Source of the DNA: Nocardioides humilatus
GTDB lineage: Bacteria; Actinomycetota; Actinomycetes; Propionibacteriales; Nocardioidaceae
Direction of reading: 5' to 3'
DNA: 64,000 nt
NCBI RefSeq assembly: GCF_008373755.1
Contig: NZ_VUJV01000006.1
Span: 396,073 to 460,072, forward strand
The stretch's first letter is position 1; the number at the start of each line of letters is the position of its first letter. Below are positions 8,353 through 16,598 of the stretch, piece by piece. Below the pieces are notes generated by a model, which was given only the letters and a program-made list of their open reading frames with translations, had not been told where the DNA came from and did no database searches. The position numbers were made by a program, and so were the translations under genes.

Positions 8353-9486
8353 ATGAGTGACACCCGTATGTTGGACCAGGGGACGACGCCGATCCGCTTC
8401 GCGCGCGGTTGGCACTGCCTGGGCCTCGCCTCGACGTACTCGGACGGCAAGCCGCACTCGATCGAGGGGTTCGGCACCAAGCTGGTCATCTGGCAGGACT
8501 CCAAGGGCGAGCTCAACGTGCTCGACGGTTTCTGCCGGCACATGGGCGGCGACCTCACCCAGGGTGAGGTCAAGGGCGACAACATCGCCTGCCCGTTCCA
8601 CGACTGGCGCTGGGGTGGCGACGGCAAGTGCAAGGAGATCCCCTACGCGCGCCGGGTGCCGCTGCGCGCTCGCACGCAGCGCTACGAGACCGCGATCGTC
8701 AACGGTCAGCTGCTCATCTGGAACGACCCGGAGGGCTCGGCCGCGGACCACAGCATCCTGCCGCCGGAGCTGCCGGAGGTCATGACCGACAAGTACACCG
8801 ACTGGTCGTGGCACACCAAGCAGATCAACGGCTCGCACTGCCGCGAGCTGATCGACAACGTCGCGGACATGGCGCACTTCTACTACGTGCACTTCGCCTT
8901 CCCGACGAGCTTCCGCAACATCTTCGAGGGCCACACCGCGACCCAGTTCATGGAGTCGACCGGCCGCCCGGACAAGACCGAGGGCGGTTACAGCGACGCC
9001 AACTCGACGCTCAAGTCGGAGGCGACCTACTACGGGCCGTCGTACATGATCAACTGGCTCACGGTCGACTACAAGGGCTTCATCACCGAGGTCATCCTCA
9101 TCAACTGCCACATCCCGACCGGCCCCGACACGTTCACGCTGCAGTACGGCATCGCCGTCCAGAAGCCCGAGGGCCTCGACGAGAAGACCGTCAATTACAT
9201 CGCCGAGCGCTACACCGAGTCGTTCGGTGACGGCTTCCTCCAGGACGTGCACATCTGGGAGAACAAGGTCGCGGTCCAGAACCCGCTCCTCTGCGAGGAG
9301 GACGGTCCCGTCTACCAGCTGCGCCGGTGGTACGAGCAGTTCTACACCGACGTCGCCGACATCAAGCCGGAGATGACCGACCGCTTCGAGTTCGAGGTCG
9401 ACACCACCAAGGCCAACGAATACTGGCACGCCGAGGTCGCCGACAACCTGGCGAAGCGCGCTGCCGAGGAGCCCGTGAGCCACTGA
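8353..9486 (+). CDS. kshA: 3-ketosteroid 9-alpha-hydroxylase, oxygenase component KshA
   Basis: A 377-residue Rieske non-heme iron oxygenase. The [2Fe-2S] ligands are visible as C61-x-H63 and C80-x2-H83 (CRHMGGDLTQ and CPFHDW). The mononuclear iron site is in DNVADMAHFYYVH, with H175 and H180 as ligands and a conserved N169/D172 bridge region. The ARGWHCLG start, the FGTKLVIWQD strand and FPTSFRNIFEGH are characteristic of KshA. KshA hydroxylates C9 of 3-ketosteroids (AD, ADD or their CoA esters) and so triggers ring B opening; it takes electrons from KshB, encoded two genes downstream. An in-frame upstream extension to 8077 exists but lacks family resemblance. ATG 8353 has a -10 hexamer 7 bases upstream. 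Confidence 0.92.
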   Translation: MSDTRMLDQGTTPIRFARGWHCLGLASTYSDGKPHSIEGFGTKLVIWQDSKGELNVLDGFCRHMGGDLTQGEVKGDNIACPFHDWRWGGDGKCKEIPYARRVPLRARTQRYETAIVNGQLLIWNDPEGSAADHSILPPELPEVMTDKYTDWSWHTKQINGSHCRELIDNVADMAHFYYVHFAFPTSFRNIFEGHTATQFMESTGRPDKTEGGYSDANSTLKSEATYYGPSYMINWLTVDYKGFITEVILINCHIPTGPDTFTLQYGIAVQKPEGLDEKTVNYIAERYTESFGDGFLQDVHIWENKVAVQNPLLCEEDGPVYQLRRWYEQFYTDVADIKPEMTDRFEFEVDTTKANEYWHAEVADNLAKRAAEEPVSH

Positions 9487-9785
9487 TGGCCTCCTTCGTC
9501 CCGAAGAGCGCAGAGACTCTCGAGGAAGAGCGGCTCTACACCACCGCGCGCATGGTCGAGGTGCAGTGCCTCGACTGCCTCGCGAAGGTCACGGCGAAGA
9601 AGAACAGCGACCACCACACGTCGATCCAGTGGAGCGCGGAAGCGCGCGCAGCATGCCCGGAGCTGTGTCGAAGGACACCAACCGGTGGCCGGGACACGCA
9701 CCAGGCGTGCCCTCGCATGACGGCTAGCATCGACGCCGCGGTCCGATCGGGTGAGATCCCGGTCGGTGCCGAAGACGGCTACTAA
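9486..9785 (+). CDS. Small Cys/His-rich protein between kshA and kshB
   Basis: A 99-residue protein I do not recognise as a named family. Its ATG shares one base with the kshA stop (TGATG), and kshB begins 12 bases after its stop, so it is almost certainly in the kshA-kshB transcript. The sequence has C28-x2-C31, C57-x3-C61, C75, and H43, H44 and H72. That could be a zinc or iron-sulfur site. It also has a conserved-looking core around HTSIQWSAEARAACPE. There is no signal peptide or membrane segment. The position between the two parts of one electron-transfer enzyme suggests a helper for cluster assembly, electron transfer or complex stability (inference only). Confidence 0.75.
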   Translation: MASFVPKSAETLEEERLYTTARMVEVQCLDCLAKVTAKKNSDHHTSIQWSAEARAACPELCRRTPTGGRDTHQACPRMTASIDAAVRSGEIPVGAEDGY

Positions 9786-9797
9786 GAAAGAGTTTCT

Positions 9798-10895
9798 GTG
9801 GACATCGAGTCCTTCCTGCTGACCGTGGTCGACGTCATCGACGAGACCGCCGACGCCCGTTCGGTCAGCTTCGAGGTGCCCGCGGACGCGCCCGAGAAGT
9901 TCGTCTACAAGCCCGGACAGTTCCTGACCGTGGCGGTGCCGAGCGACCAGACGGGCATCGCGGCCCGCTGCTACTCGCTCTCGAGCAGCCCCCACGACGG
10001 CGGCCCGCTGACGGTCACCGTGAAGCGGACCGTCGAGGGCTACGCGTCCAACTGGATCTGCGACAACCTGAAAGTCGGCGACACCCTCCGGGTCCTGCCG
10101 CCCTCGGGCATCTTCACCCCGGCCTCGATCGACGCCGACCTGCTGCTCTTCGCGGGCGGCAGCGGCGTGACGCCGATCATGTCGATCACGCGCACCGCGC
10201 TCGACCAGGGCACCGGCAAGATCGTCGTCTTCTACGCCAACCGCGACGAGAAGTCGGTCATCTTCGCCCAGGAGTTCACGCGTCTCGCAGCGGAGAACCC
10301 CGAGCGTCTCCAGGTCGTCCACTGGCTCGAGTCGGTCCAGGGCATCCCGAGCCCCGAACAGATCAAGGCGTTCGTCGAGCCCTACCTCGACTACAACTCC
10401 TTCGTCTGCGGCCCCGCGCCCTACATGAAAATGGTCACGACGGTGCTGCGTGAGCTGGAGTTCCCGCGCGAACGCCGCCACCAGGAGAAGTTCGTCTCGC
10501 TGGGCGGCAACCCGTTCGGCGACATCGAGGAGCTCAGCCTCGCAGAGAGCGAGATCGCGCAGTCCGACGACGGCAACGACCCCGAGGACGCCGTCTCCGA
10601 CGAGCCGACGCTCGCCGGTCCGGTCAAGCTCGAGGTCGAGCTCGACGGTGAGTCGCACACCTTCGACGACTGGGACCCGAAGGTCCGACTGCTCGACTTC
10701 CTCGAGGGTAAGGGCGTCAAGGCGCCGTACTCCTGCCGCGAGGGCGAGTGTTCAGCCTGCGCGATCCGGCTCATCGAGGGCGACGTCCGGATGCTCCACA
10801 ACGACGTGCTCGACAGCGAGGACCTCGCGGACGGCATCCGCCTGGGCTGCCAGTCGGTGCCCACGACGGACACCGTCCGAGTCACCTACTCCTGA
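9798..10895 (+). CDS. kshB: 3-ketosteroid 9-alpha-hydroxylase, reductase component KshB
   Basis: A 365-residue class IA-type reductase. An N-terminal FAD domain carries RCYSLSS from residue 57. An NAD(H) domain carries FAGGSGVTPIMS and ends with VCGPAPYMK. A C-terminal plant-type [2Fe-2S] ferredoxin domain has the ligand pattern CREGECSAC followed by a distal cysteine (LGCQS). It passes electrons from NADH to the KshA Rieske centre. The domain order and the acidic linker of about 40 residues before the ferredoxin domain fit KshB. The GTG start is preceded by a GAAAGAG Shine-Dalgarno-like run. Similar reductases serve other Rieske oxygenases, but the adjacent kshA makes KshB by far the best reading. 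Confidence 0.9.
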   Translation: MDIESFLLTVVDVIDETADARSVSFEVPADAPEKFVYKPGQFLTVAVPSDQTGIAARCYSLSSSPHDGGPLTVTVKRTVEGYASNWICDNLKVGDTLRVLPPSGIFTPASIDADLLLFAGGSGVTPIMSITRTALDQGTGKIVVFYANRDEKSVIFAQEFTRLAAENPERLQVVHWLESVQGIPSPEQIKAFVEPYLDYNSFVCGPAPYMKMVTTVLRELEFPRERRHQEKFVSLGGNPFGDIEELSLAESEIAQSDDGNDPEDAVSDEPTLAGPVKLEVELDGESHTFDDWDPKVRLLDFLEGKGVKAPYSCREGECSACAIRLIEGDVRMLHNDVLDSEDLADGIRLGCQSVPTTDTVRVTYS

Positions 10896-10928
10896 GCGGG
10901 CCCCTGACTGGCCTGCTGACGGGCCTGC

Positions 10929-12377
10929 TCAACTGAAGTCGATGACGCCGTCGTTGACCTTGCTCGAGCGCAGGAACTTCTTGTCGAAGTACCAGTTCTG
11001 CTTGAGCCGCCACGGGTCGCGGTCACCGGCCGACGGCAGCTTGCCGGCAGCGCGCTGGATGTAGCCCGACGTGAGGTCGAGGACCGGGGCGGGCTCCATG
11101 CCCTCGGCGATGCGCGGGACGGCGACCTTGTGGTCGTGCTTGTCCATGTGCTTGAGCAGGCGGACGACGTATTCACAGACCAGGTCGGCCTTCAGCGTCC
11201 ACGAGGCGTTGGAGTAGCCGATGACGAAGGCGAAGTTGGGGACGTCGCTCAGCATCAGCGCCTTGTAGGTGAACCGCTGGCCCATGTCGATCTTCTCGCC
11301 GTCGACGATGAACTCCGCGCCACCCATGGCGACGACGTCGAGGCCGGTCGCGGTCACGACGATGTCGGCGGCGAGCCGCTCGCCCGACTGCAGCGTGATG
11401 CCGGTCTTCGTGAACCTCTCGATGTGGTCGGTGATGATGTCGACCTGGTGGCTGTGGACCGCCCGGAACAGGTCGGCGTTGGGGACGACGCAGAGCCGCT
11501 GGTCCCACGGGGCGTACGGCGGCGTCAGGTGCTTGTCGTAGTCGAAGTCCTTGGGCAGGTGCATCTTGGCCCAGCGCTTGAGGAGGATCTTCGCGGCCGT
11601 CGGGTTGCGGCGGCAGAACTCGTAGAAGCCGATCGTGATGGCGGCGTAGCGCGCGTGGATCAGCTTGGCGCGCTGCTTCTTGGGGGCGATCTTCTTGATC
11701 GTCTCGGCGATCGGGTCGATCTTCGGCTGGCTCACGATGAACGTCGGGGTGCGCTGCAGCATCGTGATGTGGCCGGCCTTGTCGGCCATGGACGGGATGA
11801 GGGTCACGGCAGTCGCGCCGGACCCGATCACCACGACCCGCTTGCCGGTGTAGTCGAGGTCCTCGGGCCAGAACTGCGGGTGGACCACCGTGCCGGCATA
11901 TTTGTCGAAGCCGGGCCAGTCGGGCGTGTAGCCGGCCTCGTAGTTGTAGTAGCCGCTGGTGCTGAAGAGGAAGTCGCAGGTCAGCGTCTCGGTCTCGCCG
12001 GACTCGCTGTTGGCGACCGTGACCGTCCAACGCTTGTCGTCGGAGGACCACTCGTAGGTGGTCGCCTTGCGGTGGTAGAGGACGTGCTTGTCGACCTTGT
12101 ACTCGTGAGCGGTGTCCTTGAGGTAGCGCAGGATGTCGGCGCCGTCGGCGATGGCGTGCTTGCCGTCCCAGGGGCGGAAGCCGAAGCCGAGGGTGTACAT
12201 GTCGGAGTCGGAGCGGATCCCGGGGTACTTGAACAGGCTCCACGTGCCGCCGAGCTCGCCGCGCTGCTCCAAGATGGCGTACTTCTTCTTGGGGAACGCC
12301 TTGCTGATGTGGACGGCAGCGTCGATCCCGGAGAGACCGGCGCCGACGATGAGGACGTCGTAGTGGTGCTTGCTCAT
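10929..12377 (-). CDS. Flavin monooxygenase, EthA-type Baeyer-Villiger family
   Basis: A 482-residue NADPH/FAD monooxygenase. It has the FAD Rossmann motif GAGLSGIDAA near the N-terminus, LGGTWSLFKYPGIRSDSDM, a Baeyer-Villiger fingerprint variant YAGTVVHPQFWPE, and the NADPH Rossmann motif VVIGSGATAV. The order and wording follow M. tuberculosis EthA, which oxidises ketones and activates ethionamide. It overlaps nothing but starts 2 bases after the SDR stop, so the two form one operon with the membrane protein. In a steroid-degradation setting a ketone substrate is plausible, but the natural substrate cannot be read from the sequence. The stop is convergent with kshB, 33 bases away. Confidence 0.85.
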   Translation of the reverse strand: MSKHHYDVLIVGAGLSGIDAAVHISKAFPKKKYAILEQRGELGGTWSLFKYPGIRSDSDMYTLGFGFRPWDGKHAIADGADILRYLKDTAHEYKVDKHVLYHRKATTYEWSSDDKRWTVTVANSESGETETLTCDFLFSTSGYYNYEAGYTPDWPGFDKYAGTVVHPQFWPEDLDYTGKRVVVIGSGATAVTLIPSMADKAGHITMLQRTPTFIVSQPKIDPIAETIKKIAPKKQRAKLIHARYAAITIGFYEFCRRNPTAAKILLKRWAKMHLPKDFDYDKHLTPPYAPWDQRLCVVPNADLFRAVHSHQVDIITDHIERFTKTGITLQSGERLAADIVVTATGLDVVAMGGAEFIVDGEKIDMGQRFTYKALMLSDVPNFAFVIGYSNASWTLKADLVCEYVVRLLKHMDKHDHKVAVPRIAEGMEPAPVLDLTSGYIQRAAGKLPSAGDRDPWRLKQNWYFDKKFLRSSKVNDGVIDFS

Positions 12378-12379
12378 GG

Positions 12380-13273
12380 TCACTCCTTGGTGGCGGCGGG
12401 ATCTGCGGCGTTGCTGACGTTGCGCGCGCTGGTGAAGCGTCCGAGCGCGGCGACCTCGGCATCCATGCGGGGCAGGAGGTCGGCGACGTGGGGGAGCAGC
12501 GCTCGCGACCCGGCCGCGGAGTTGACGACGTTGCGGTTGAGGCCGACGCCGTGGACCCAGCCGGGGCAGTAGACGTGGCGGGAGCGCTTGTCGATGCCCT
12601 TGACGAACGCCTTGACGCAGGCGTCGACCGAGGTCGTCTTGCTCAGCGGGTAGGGCAGCTTGGTGAGCAGCTCGGCGAAGGTCGACAGGTCCTTCTTGGC
12701 GTCCTGGACCAGGGGCGTGTCGATCCACGACATGTGGGCGCAGCCGACGGCGACCCCTTGGTGATGGACCTCGAGCCGCAGCGCGTTGGCGAAGTGCTCG
12801 GCGCCGGCCTTGCTGGCGTTGTAGGCCGACAAGCCCGGAGCCGCCGCGAACGCGGCGAGTGAGGAGACGACGAGGAAGTAGCCCTTGCTCTCGATGAGGG
12901 CAGGTAGCGCCGCGCGGGCGGTGTGGAAGACGCCCAGGACGTTGATGTCGAGCACCCGCTTGAACGCCGCCGGGTCGGTGCCCAGGACCGAGCCGTAGGA
13001 CGCGATGCCGGCGTTGGCGACCGCGGTGTCCAGGCGCCCGAACTTCTCGACCCCGGCCTTGACCGCGGCCTCCATGGACGCCAGGTCGCAGACGTCGGCC
13101 ACGACAGCGAGGCAACGGTCCTCGCCGATCTCCTTCGCGGTGGCGTCGAGCGCGTCGCGGTCGAGGTCGGTCAGGACGAGCCGGGCGCCCTTGGCCGCGA
13201 GCGCCTTGGCCGTCTCCGCACCGATGCCGCGCGCGCCACCGGTGATCAGGATGACTTGGTCGTCGATGCTCAT
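12380..13273 (-). CDS. Short-chain dehydrogenase/reductase (SDR)
   Basis: A 297-residue classical SDR. The NAD(P) motif ITGGARGIGAE is near the N-terminus, with D in VLTDLDRD suggesting NAD preference. VANAGIAS and a catalytic set of Ser (VVSSLAAF) and Y-x3-K (YNASK) follow. A C-terminal extension of about 50 residues goes beyond the usual 250. The ATG overlaps the stop of the upstream membrane protein gene by 4 bases (ATGA), and the EthA-type gene follows after 2 bases. The trio is therefore likely co-translated, with an alcohol oxidised to a ketone by this enzyme and then attacked by the monooxygenase (inference). Confidence 0.85.
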   Translation of the reverse strand: MSIDDQVILITGGARGIGAETAKALAAKGARLVLTDLDRDALDATAKEIGEDRCLAVVADVCDLASMEAAVKAGVEKFGRLDTAVANAGIASYGSVLGTDPAAFKRVLDINVLGVFHTARAALPALIESKGYFLVVSSLAAFAAAPGLSAYNASKAGAEHFANALRLEVHHQGVAVGCAHMSWIDTPLVQDAKKDLSTFAELLTKLPYPLSKTTSVDACVKAFVKGIDKRSRHVYCPGWVHGVGLNRNVVNSAAGSRALLPHVADLLPRMDAEVAALGRFTSARNVSNAADPAATKE

Positions 13274-15171
13274 ACCGTCTCCTTCACCTTGGCGGGCATC
13301 GGCGCCTCGGGCTGCGAGGCCCGGTTGTAGCACCATCCGTAGAAGAGGAGGAGCGCGAGCCAGGCGGCGATCACCAGCGAGTAGCCGGCCGCCCAGCCCC
13401 ACGTCGGGATGTTCTCCTTCTTCTCCCGCTGCAGGAACTTGCTCTCGAGCTGCGTCTTGACCGTCTCGCCGTTCTCGATGATCACGGCACGCCCCTGCGA
13501 GCCCTTGATCGCCGGGTCGTCGGGCGCGTAGACCGGGAACGAGATCATGGCGCTCGGCGCGACGTGGAGGCGCAGCAGCGTCTTCCACGGGCCGTAGAGC
13601 GGGATGGGGTCCTTGGTCCGATATTCGCCCGGGTTGCCGGTGGACTGGAGCTCGGTGCGGACGATGCCGGGCACGTCCTGCTCGGGGTCACGCGGCACGT
13701 CGTCGGGCGAGCCCTTCGGGTTGCCCTGCCAGGCGAGCGCGTAGAACCAGACGGCGTCCGGCACCGGGTCCTCGCCCTGGAACTTCACGGTCACGCGGGC
13801 CAGGCACTTCTCCTCGCCACCGGGGCAGGACGTGCCGCCGGTGCTGACCTCGCTGAAGGTGACGGTGCCGGCGTACGTCTCGGGTGCCTTGGGTACGCCG
13901 AACGCGCCCATCAGGCCGACGAAGATGACCAGGCCCACCAGACCCAGGTGGCGCCGGGGGAGCGGGCCGGGCTCGGGCGGCGTGCTGCTGCCCGTGATGC
14001 GGAGCCGGCTGACCATCCAGGAGGCCATCAGGCCGCCGCCGAGGCCCGCGACCGTCGCGACACCGAGCATGAACGGCACCGTGTCGGCGTTGAAGGGCTG
14101 CGGCAGCGGCATGAAGAACTTCGACCAGAGCCACTCGCCGTACATGCCGACCGAGCCGACCAGCAGGCCGGACACGATGACGAACGGGACCGCGCGGTCC
14201 TTCTTCTTGGGCTGCATCGCCAGCGCGACGAGCTCGATGATGATCGCCGAGGGCCAGAGCAGCAGGAAGCGGGCCGTGAGCACGTCGGGCAGCACCCAGA
14301 TGCTCACCCAGAGGAAGCTGTGGGCGATCCAGAACCCGGTGGCGACCAGCAGTGCACCGCCCGGCCCGAGCCACAGACGTACGGCGCACCCGATCCAGGC
14401 GGCCAGGAACGCGAAGATGATGAACTGGGTGACCGCAGGGAACTGCGGTACGCCGAGGTCGAACTCCATGAGGAACGCGAACGGGATGCCGCACACGGTG
14501 ATGCCGAGGGCGCCGAGGAAGCGACCGATGATGCCGGAGGTGCGCGGTGCGCTGACCTGGGCGGCCTCCGCGAGGAGCAGCGGGATGCCGAGCACGAAGG
14601 TGACGGCGCCGCCGATCATCATCACGTGGGTCGGCCCCCACTCGGTGACGTCCTGGCCGAAGAAGCGGTGCCACAGGTCGTCGGCCGGGAAGCCGACGAG
14701 GGCGATCATGCCGGCGCCGGTGATGATCACCGAGCCGAGCGGTACCCGCCAGTTCTTGGCGAGCTTGATGGTGTGGCGGGGGAGCGGGTCACGGGCCAGA
14801 CCCATGCTGAGCAGGCCGGCGTGGGTGAAGCCGAGGATGCCCAGGAAGATCGGGTAGTGGCTCGGGTTGGCGAGCGGGCCGGAGTCCCGGCCGTTCTGCA
14901 TGTGGATCGGGACGTCCCACCACACGCCCCAGCCGGCGGACAGCACCGACAGCAGGCCGAGGCCCGCCGGAAGTGCCACCCAGCGGGGCAGCTTGACGAG
15001 CTCGGCGATCCAGTCAGCCAGCTTGCTGACGAAGGTGGGCTTGCCCGCCCGTTCGCTGAGGATCACCCATCCGAAGAAGAGGATCACGACGCCTGCGATG
15101 GCGCCGGCGATGAAGATCTCGCTGGTCTCAGCGCCGCCCGCTGGCGGGGTCGATTCTGCTCCGATGATCAT
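13270..15171 (-). CDS. Polytopic membrane protein with extracytoplasmic domain
   Basis: A 633-residue protein with about ten hydrophobic helices in the N-terminal two thirds. A soluble stretch of roughly 160 residues (GTVTFSEVSTGGTSCPGGEEKC to FLQREKKE) follows, and then a last helix (WAAGYSLVIAAWLALLLFYGW). The soluble part, with GEYRTKDPIPLYGPWKTLLRLH, looks YtkA/FixH-like, a fold linked to metal or redox proteins; this is my reading, not a search result. Several histidines lie in the membrane part (HAGLLS, LWHRFFG, GPTHVMM). I chose the ATG at 15169-15171 because GGAG lies 8 bases upstream; an in-frame ATG at 15216 lacks a ribosome site. It heads the operon with the SDR and EthA-type genes. 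Function unknown. Confidence 0.7.
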   Translation of the reverse strand: MIIGAESTPPAGGAETSEIFIAGAIAGVVILFFGWVILSERAGKPTFVSKLADWIAELVKLPRWVALPAGLGLLSVLSAGWGVWWDVPIHMQNGRDSGPLANPSHYPIFLGILGFTHAGLLSMGLARDPLPRHTIKLAKNWRVPLGSVIITGAGMIALVGFPADDLWHRFFGQDVTEWGPTHVMMIGGAVTFVLGIPLLLAEAAQVSAPRTSGIIGRFLGALGITVCGIPFAFLMEFDLGVPQFPAVTQFIIFAFLAAWIGCAVRLWLGPGGALLVATGFWIAHSFLWVSIWVLPDVLTARFLLLWPSAIIIELVALAMQPKKKDRAVPFVIVSGLLVGSVGMYGEWLWSKFFMPLPQPFNADTVPFMLGVATVAGLGGGLMASWMVSRLRITGSSTPPEPGPLPRRHLGLVGLVIFVGLMGAFGVPKAPETYAGTVTFSEVSTGGTSCPGGEEKCLARVTVKFQGEDPVPDAVWFYALAWQGNPKGSPDDVPRDPEQDVPGIVRTELQSTGNPGEYRTKDPIPLYGPWKTLLRLHVAPSAMISFPVYAPDDPAIKGSQGRAVIIENGETVKTQLESKFLQREKKENIPTWGWAAGYSLVIAAWLALLLFYGWCYNRASQPEAPMPAKVKETV

Positions 15172-15333
15172 CGACAGGGCTCCGTTCACTCGTGTGGACA
15201 CGAGGGTCAGCGCCATCGAGATCGCGTCACCCCACAGTTACGTCCCGCTACTCGCCGTCAACGATTCGCAACGTAGGGCTCAGCGGATCGCCCGGTCAAG
15301 GAACCTCGCCGTCGCTGCGCCAGGCGCAGCGGA

Positions 15334-15362
15334 AGTAAACGCTACACGTTGTATCGGTTACT
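15334..15362. promoter_or_regulatory. 29-bp imperfect palindrome, candidate operator
   Basis: In the 229-base gap upstream of the membrane protein-SDR-EthA-type operon there is a long inverted repeat centred on 15348. The left arm is AGTAA, one mismatch, CG, one mismatch, TACA. The right arm is TGTA, one mismatch, CG, one mismatch, TTACT. Eleven of the 14 symmetrical pairs match. Length and symmetry fit a TetR-family operator. It does not fit the KstR consensus (a core GTT would be GTA). No regulator gene is adjacent. Confidence 0.5.
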
Positions 15363-15400
15363 GACCGACCATCCGTGACGTGGCGACCGTCACGCGCACT

Positions 15401-15637
15401 TCAGGGGCGCGGGCGGAGGCAGACGTAGGCGAGGGCGACACCGAAGCCGGCGATGATCGGGCCGACGAACTCAGCCGTGGCCGACTTGTCGGCCTCGCCG
15501 AACACACCCCACGCGGACAGGGTCCAGTAGCCGCCGACCACGATCATGAGGATCGCCGGTGGCAGGCCGAGGGCGAGCGCCCGCCAACGCGAGGGGGCGC
15601 CGTACCGCTGGCTGTTGCGGAACTTGTCGTCGTTCAC
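15401..15637 (-). CDS. Small two-helix membrane protein
   Basis: A 78-residue hypothetical protein. It has a short basic N-terminus, a first hydrophobic helix (LALGLPPAILMIVVGGYWTL) and a second (FVGPIIAGFGVALAYVCL). The GTG start overlaps the stop of the preceding gene by 4 bases (GTGA), so it is the last gene of a coupled run with the next two genes and the DinB-fold gene. I do not recognise a family. Confidence 0.65.
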   Translation of the reverse strand: MNDDKFRNSQRYGAPSRWRALALGLPPAILMIVVGGYWTLSAWGVFGEADKSATAEFVGPIIAGFGVALAYVCLRPRP

Positions 15638-15915
15638 CTGCGTTGCCCTCTGATCTCTTGGCCTACCCGCACGATGCCGTAGGCCAGCATGAGCGCCCCG
15701 CCGAACGCGAGCAGCAGGCCGGCGCAGACGAAGATGACCATCGCGCCGTTGTCGGTCGGGTCGGGCCAGGCCCACCACACGGTGCCCAGCCCGGCGGCGA
15801 CGGTCATCAGCCCGCGGACGATGACGGTGATCGGTGGCCACCGCTCGTCGGGGATGAGGAACCCGGTCTCCTCGCGACCTGACTCTCTCGCGGCGTCGTC
15901 GGCGGAGTCGGTCAC
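15634..15915 (-). CDS. Small membrane protein, two helices
   Basis: A 93-residue hypothetical protein with an acidic, soluble N-terminus of about 30 residues and two hydrophobic segments (VRGLMTVAAGLGTVWWAW and MVIFVCAGLLLAFGGALMLAYGI). GTG 15915 was chosen because it overlaps the MBL-fold stop (GTGA); a longer reading from 15933 is possible. Its stop overlaps the next start in the same way. Function unknown. With the downstream gene it forms a pair of tiny coupled membrane proteins. Confidence 0.65.
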   Translation of the reverse strand: MTDSADDAARESGREETGFLIPDERWPPITVIVRGLMTVAAGLGTVWWAWPDPTDNGAMVIFVCAGLLLAFGGALMLAYGIVRVGQEIRGQRR

Positions 15916-16598
15916 CAACCGCGTTCCCGCCACTCGCCCAGCTGGGCCCGCTCAGCGCCCAAGGTCGAGTCGTTGCCGTGGCCCGGGTAGAACCAGGTGT
16001 CGTCGGGAAGGATGCCGAAGAGCTTCGCCTCGACGTCGTCGATCAGGGTCGCGAACGCGGCGCTGTCGCCGAACGTCGCGCCCACCCCGCCCGGGAAGAG
16101 CGAGTCGCCGGTGAAGAGGTGCGGGTGGCCGTCGGGGTCGCGGTAGAGCAGGCAGATCGAACCGGGCGTGTGCCCGGTGATCCGGATGACCTCGAGCTGG
16201 CACGAGCCGACCGCGACCGTGTCGCCGTCGCCCACCCGCCGGTCGACCTCGGTGCCGGTCTGCTCGGTGATCGCATCGGCGTCGGGCTCGCCCGCTACGA
16301 CCGAGGCGCCGGTGGCCGCGACCACGTCGGCGAGCGCGCGGTGGTGGTCCCAGTGCTGGTGGGTCGTGACGACCGTGGTCAGCCCGGCGTCGCCGATGAG
16401 GGGCAGCAGCGTTTCCGGCGTCGCGGCAGCGTCGATCAGGACCTGCTCACCGGTGTCGGTGCAGCGCAGCAGGTAGGCGTTGTTGGAGGTCTGCTCGTCG
16501 ACGGCCACCTTGGTGATCGTGAGGCGGCTCAGCTCGCGGACGTCAGGGGCGCCGCCGACGGTGACGGCTCCGGTGTAGGTCATCTCGGTGTCGCTCAC
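15912..16598 (-). CDS. MBL-fold metallo-hydrolase
   Basis: A 228-residue metallo-beta-lactamase-fold hydrolase of the glyoxalase II-like type. The metal motif HxHxDH appears as THQHWDHH. Further ligands are expected at GHTPGS, FTGDSLF and the C-terminal PGHG. Such enzymes hydrolyse thioesters or related bonds with two metal ions. The GTG start at 16598 overlaps the stop of the DinB-fold gene (GTGA). An ATG at 16583 is a possible alternative. Coupling to a mycothiol-type DinB enzyme makes a thiol-conjugate substrate conceivable (inference). Confidence 0.8.
   Translation of the reverse strand: MSDTEMTYTGAVTVGGAPDVRELSRLTITKVAVDEQTSNNAYLLRCTDTGEQVLIDAAATPETLLPLIGDAGLTTVVTTHQHWDHHRALADVVAATGASVVAGEPDADAITEQTGTEVDRRVGDGDTVAVGSCQLEVIRITGHTPGSICLLYRDPDGHPHLFTGDSLFPGGVGATFGDSAAFATLIDDVEAKLFGILPDDTWFYPGHGNDSTLGAERAQLGEWRERGW

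Noticed and set aside
15339-15353. Fourth KstR-type box
   Set aside because: The minus strand reads TACAACGTGTAGCG, with a break in the essential GTT and in the final A. The larger 29-bp palindrome explains this symmetry better.
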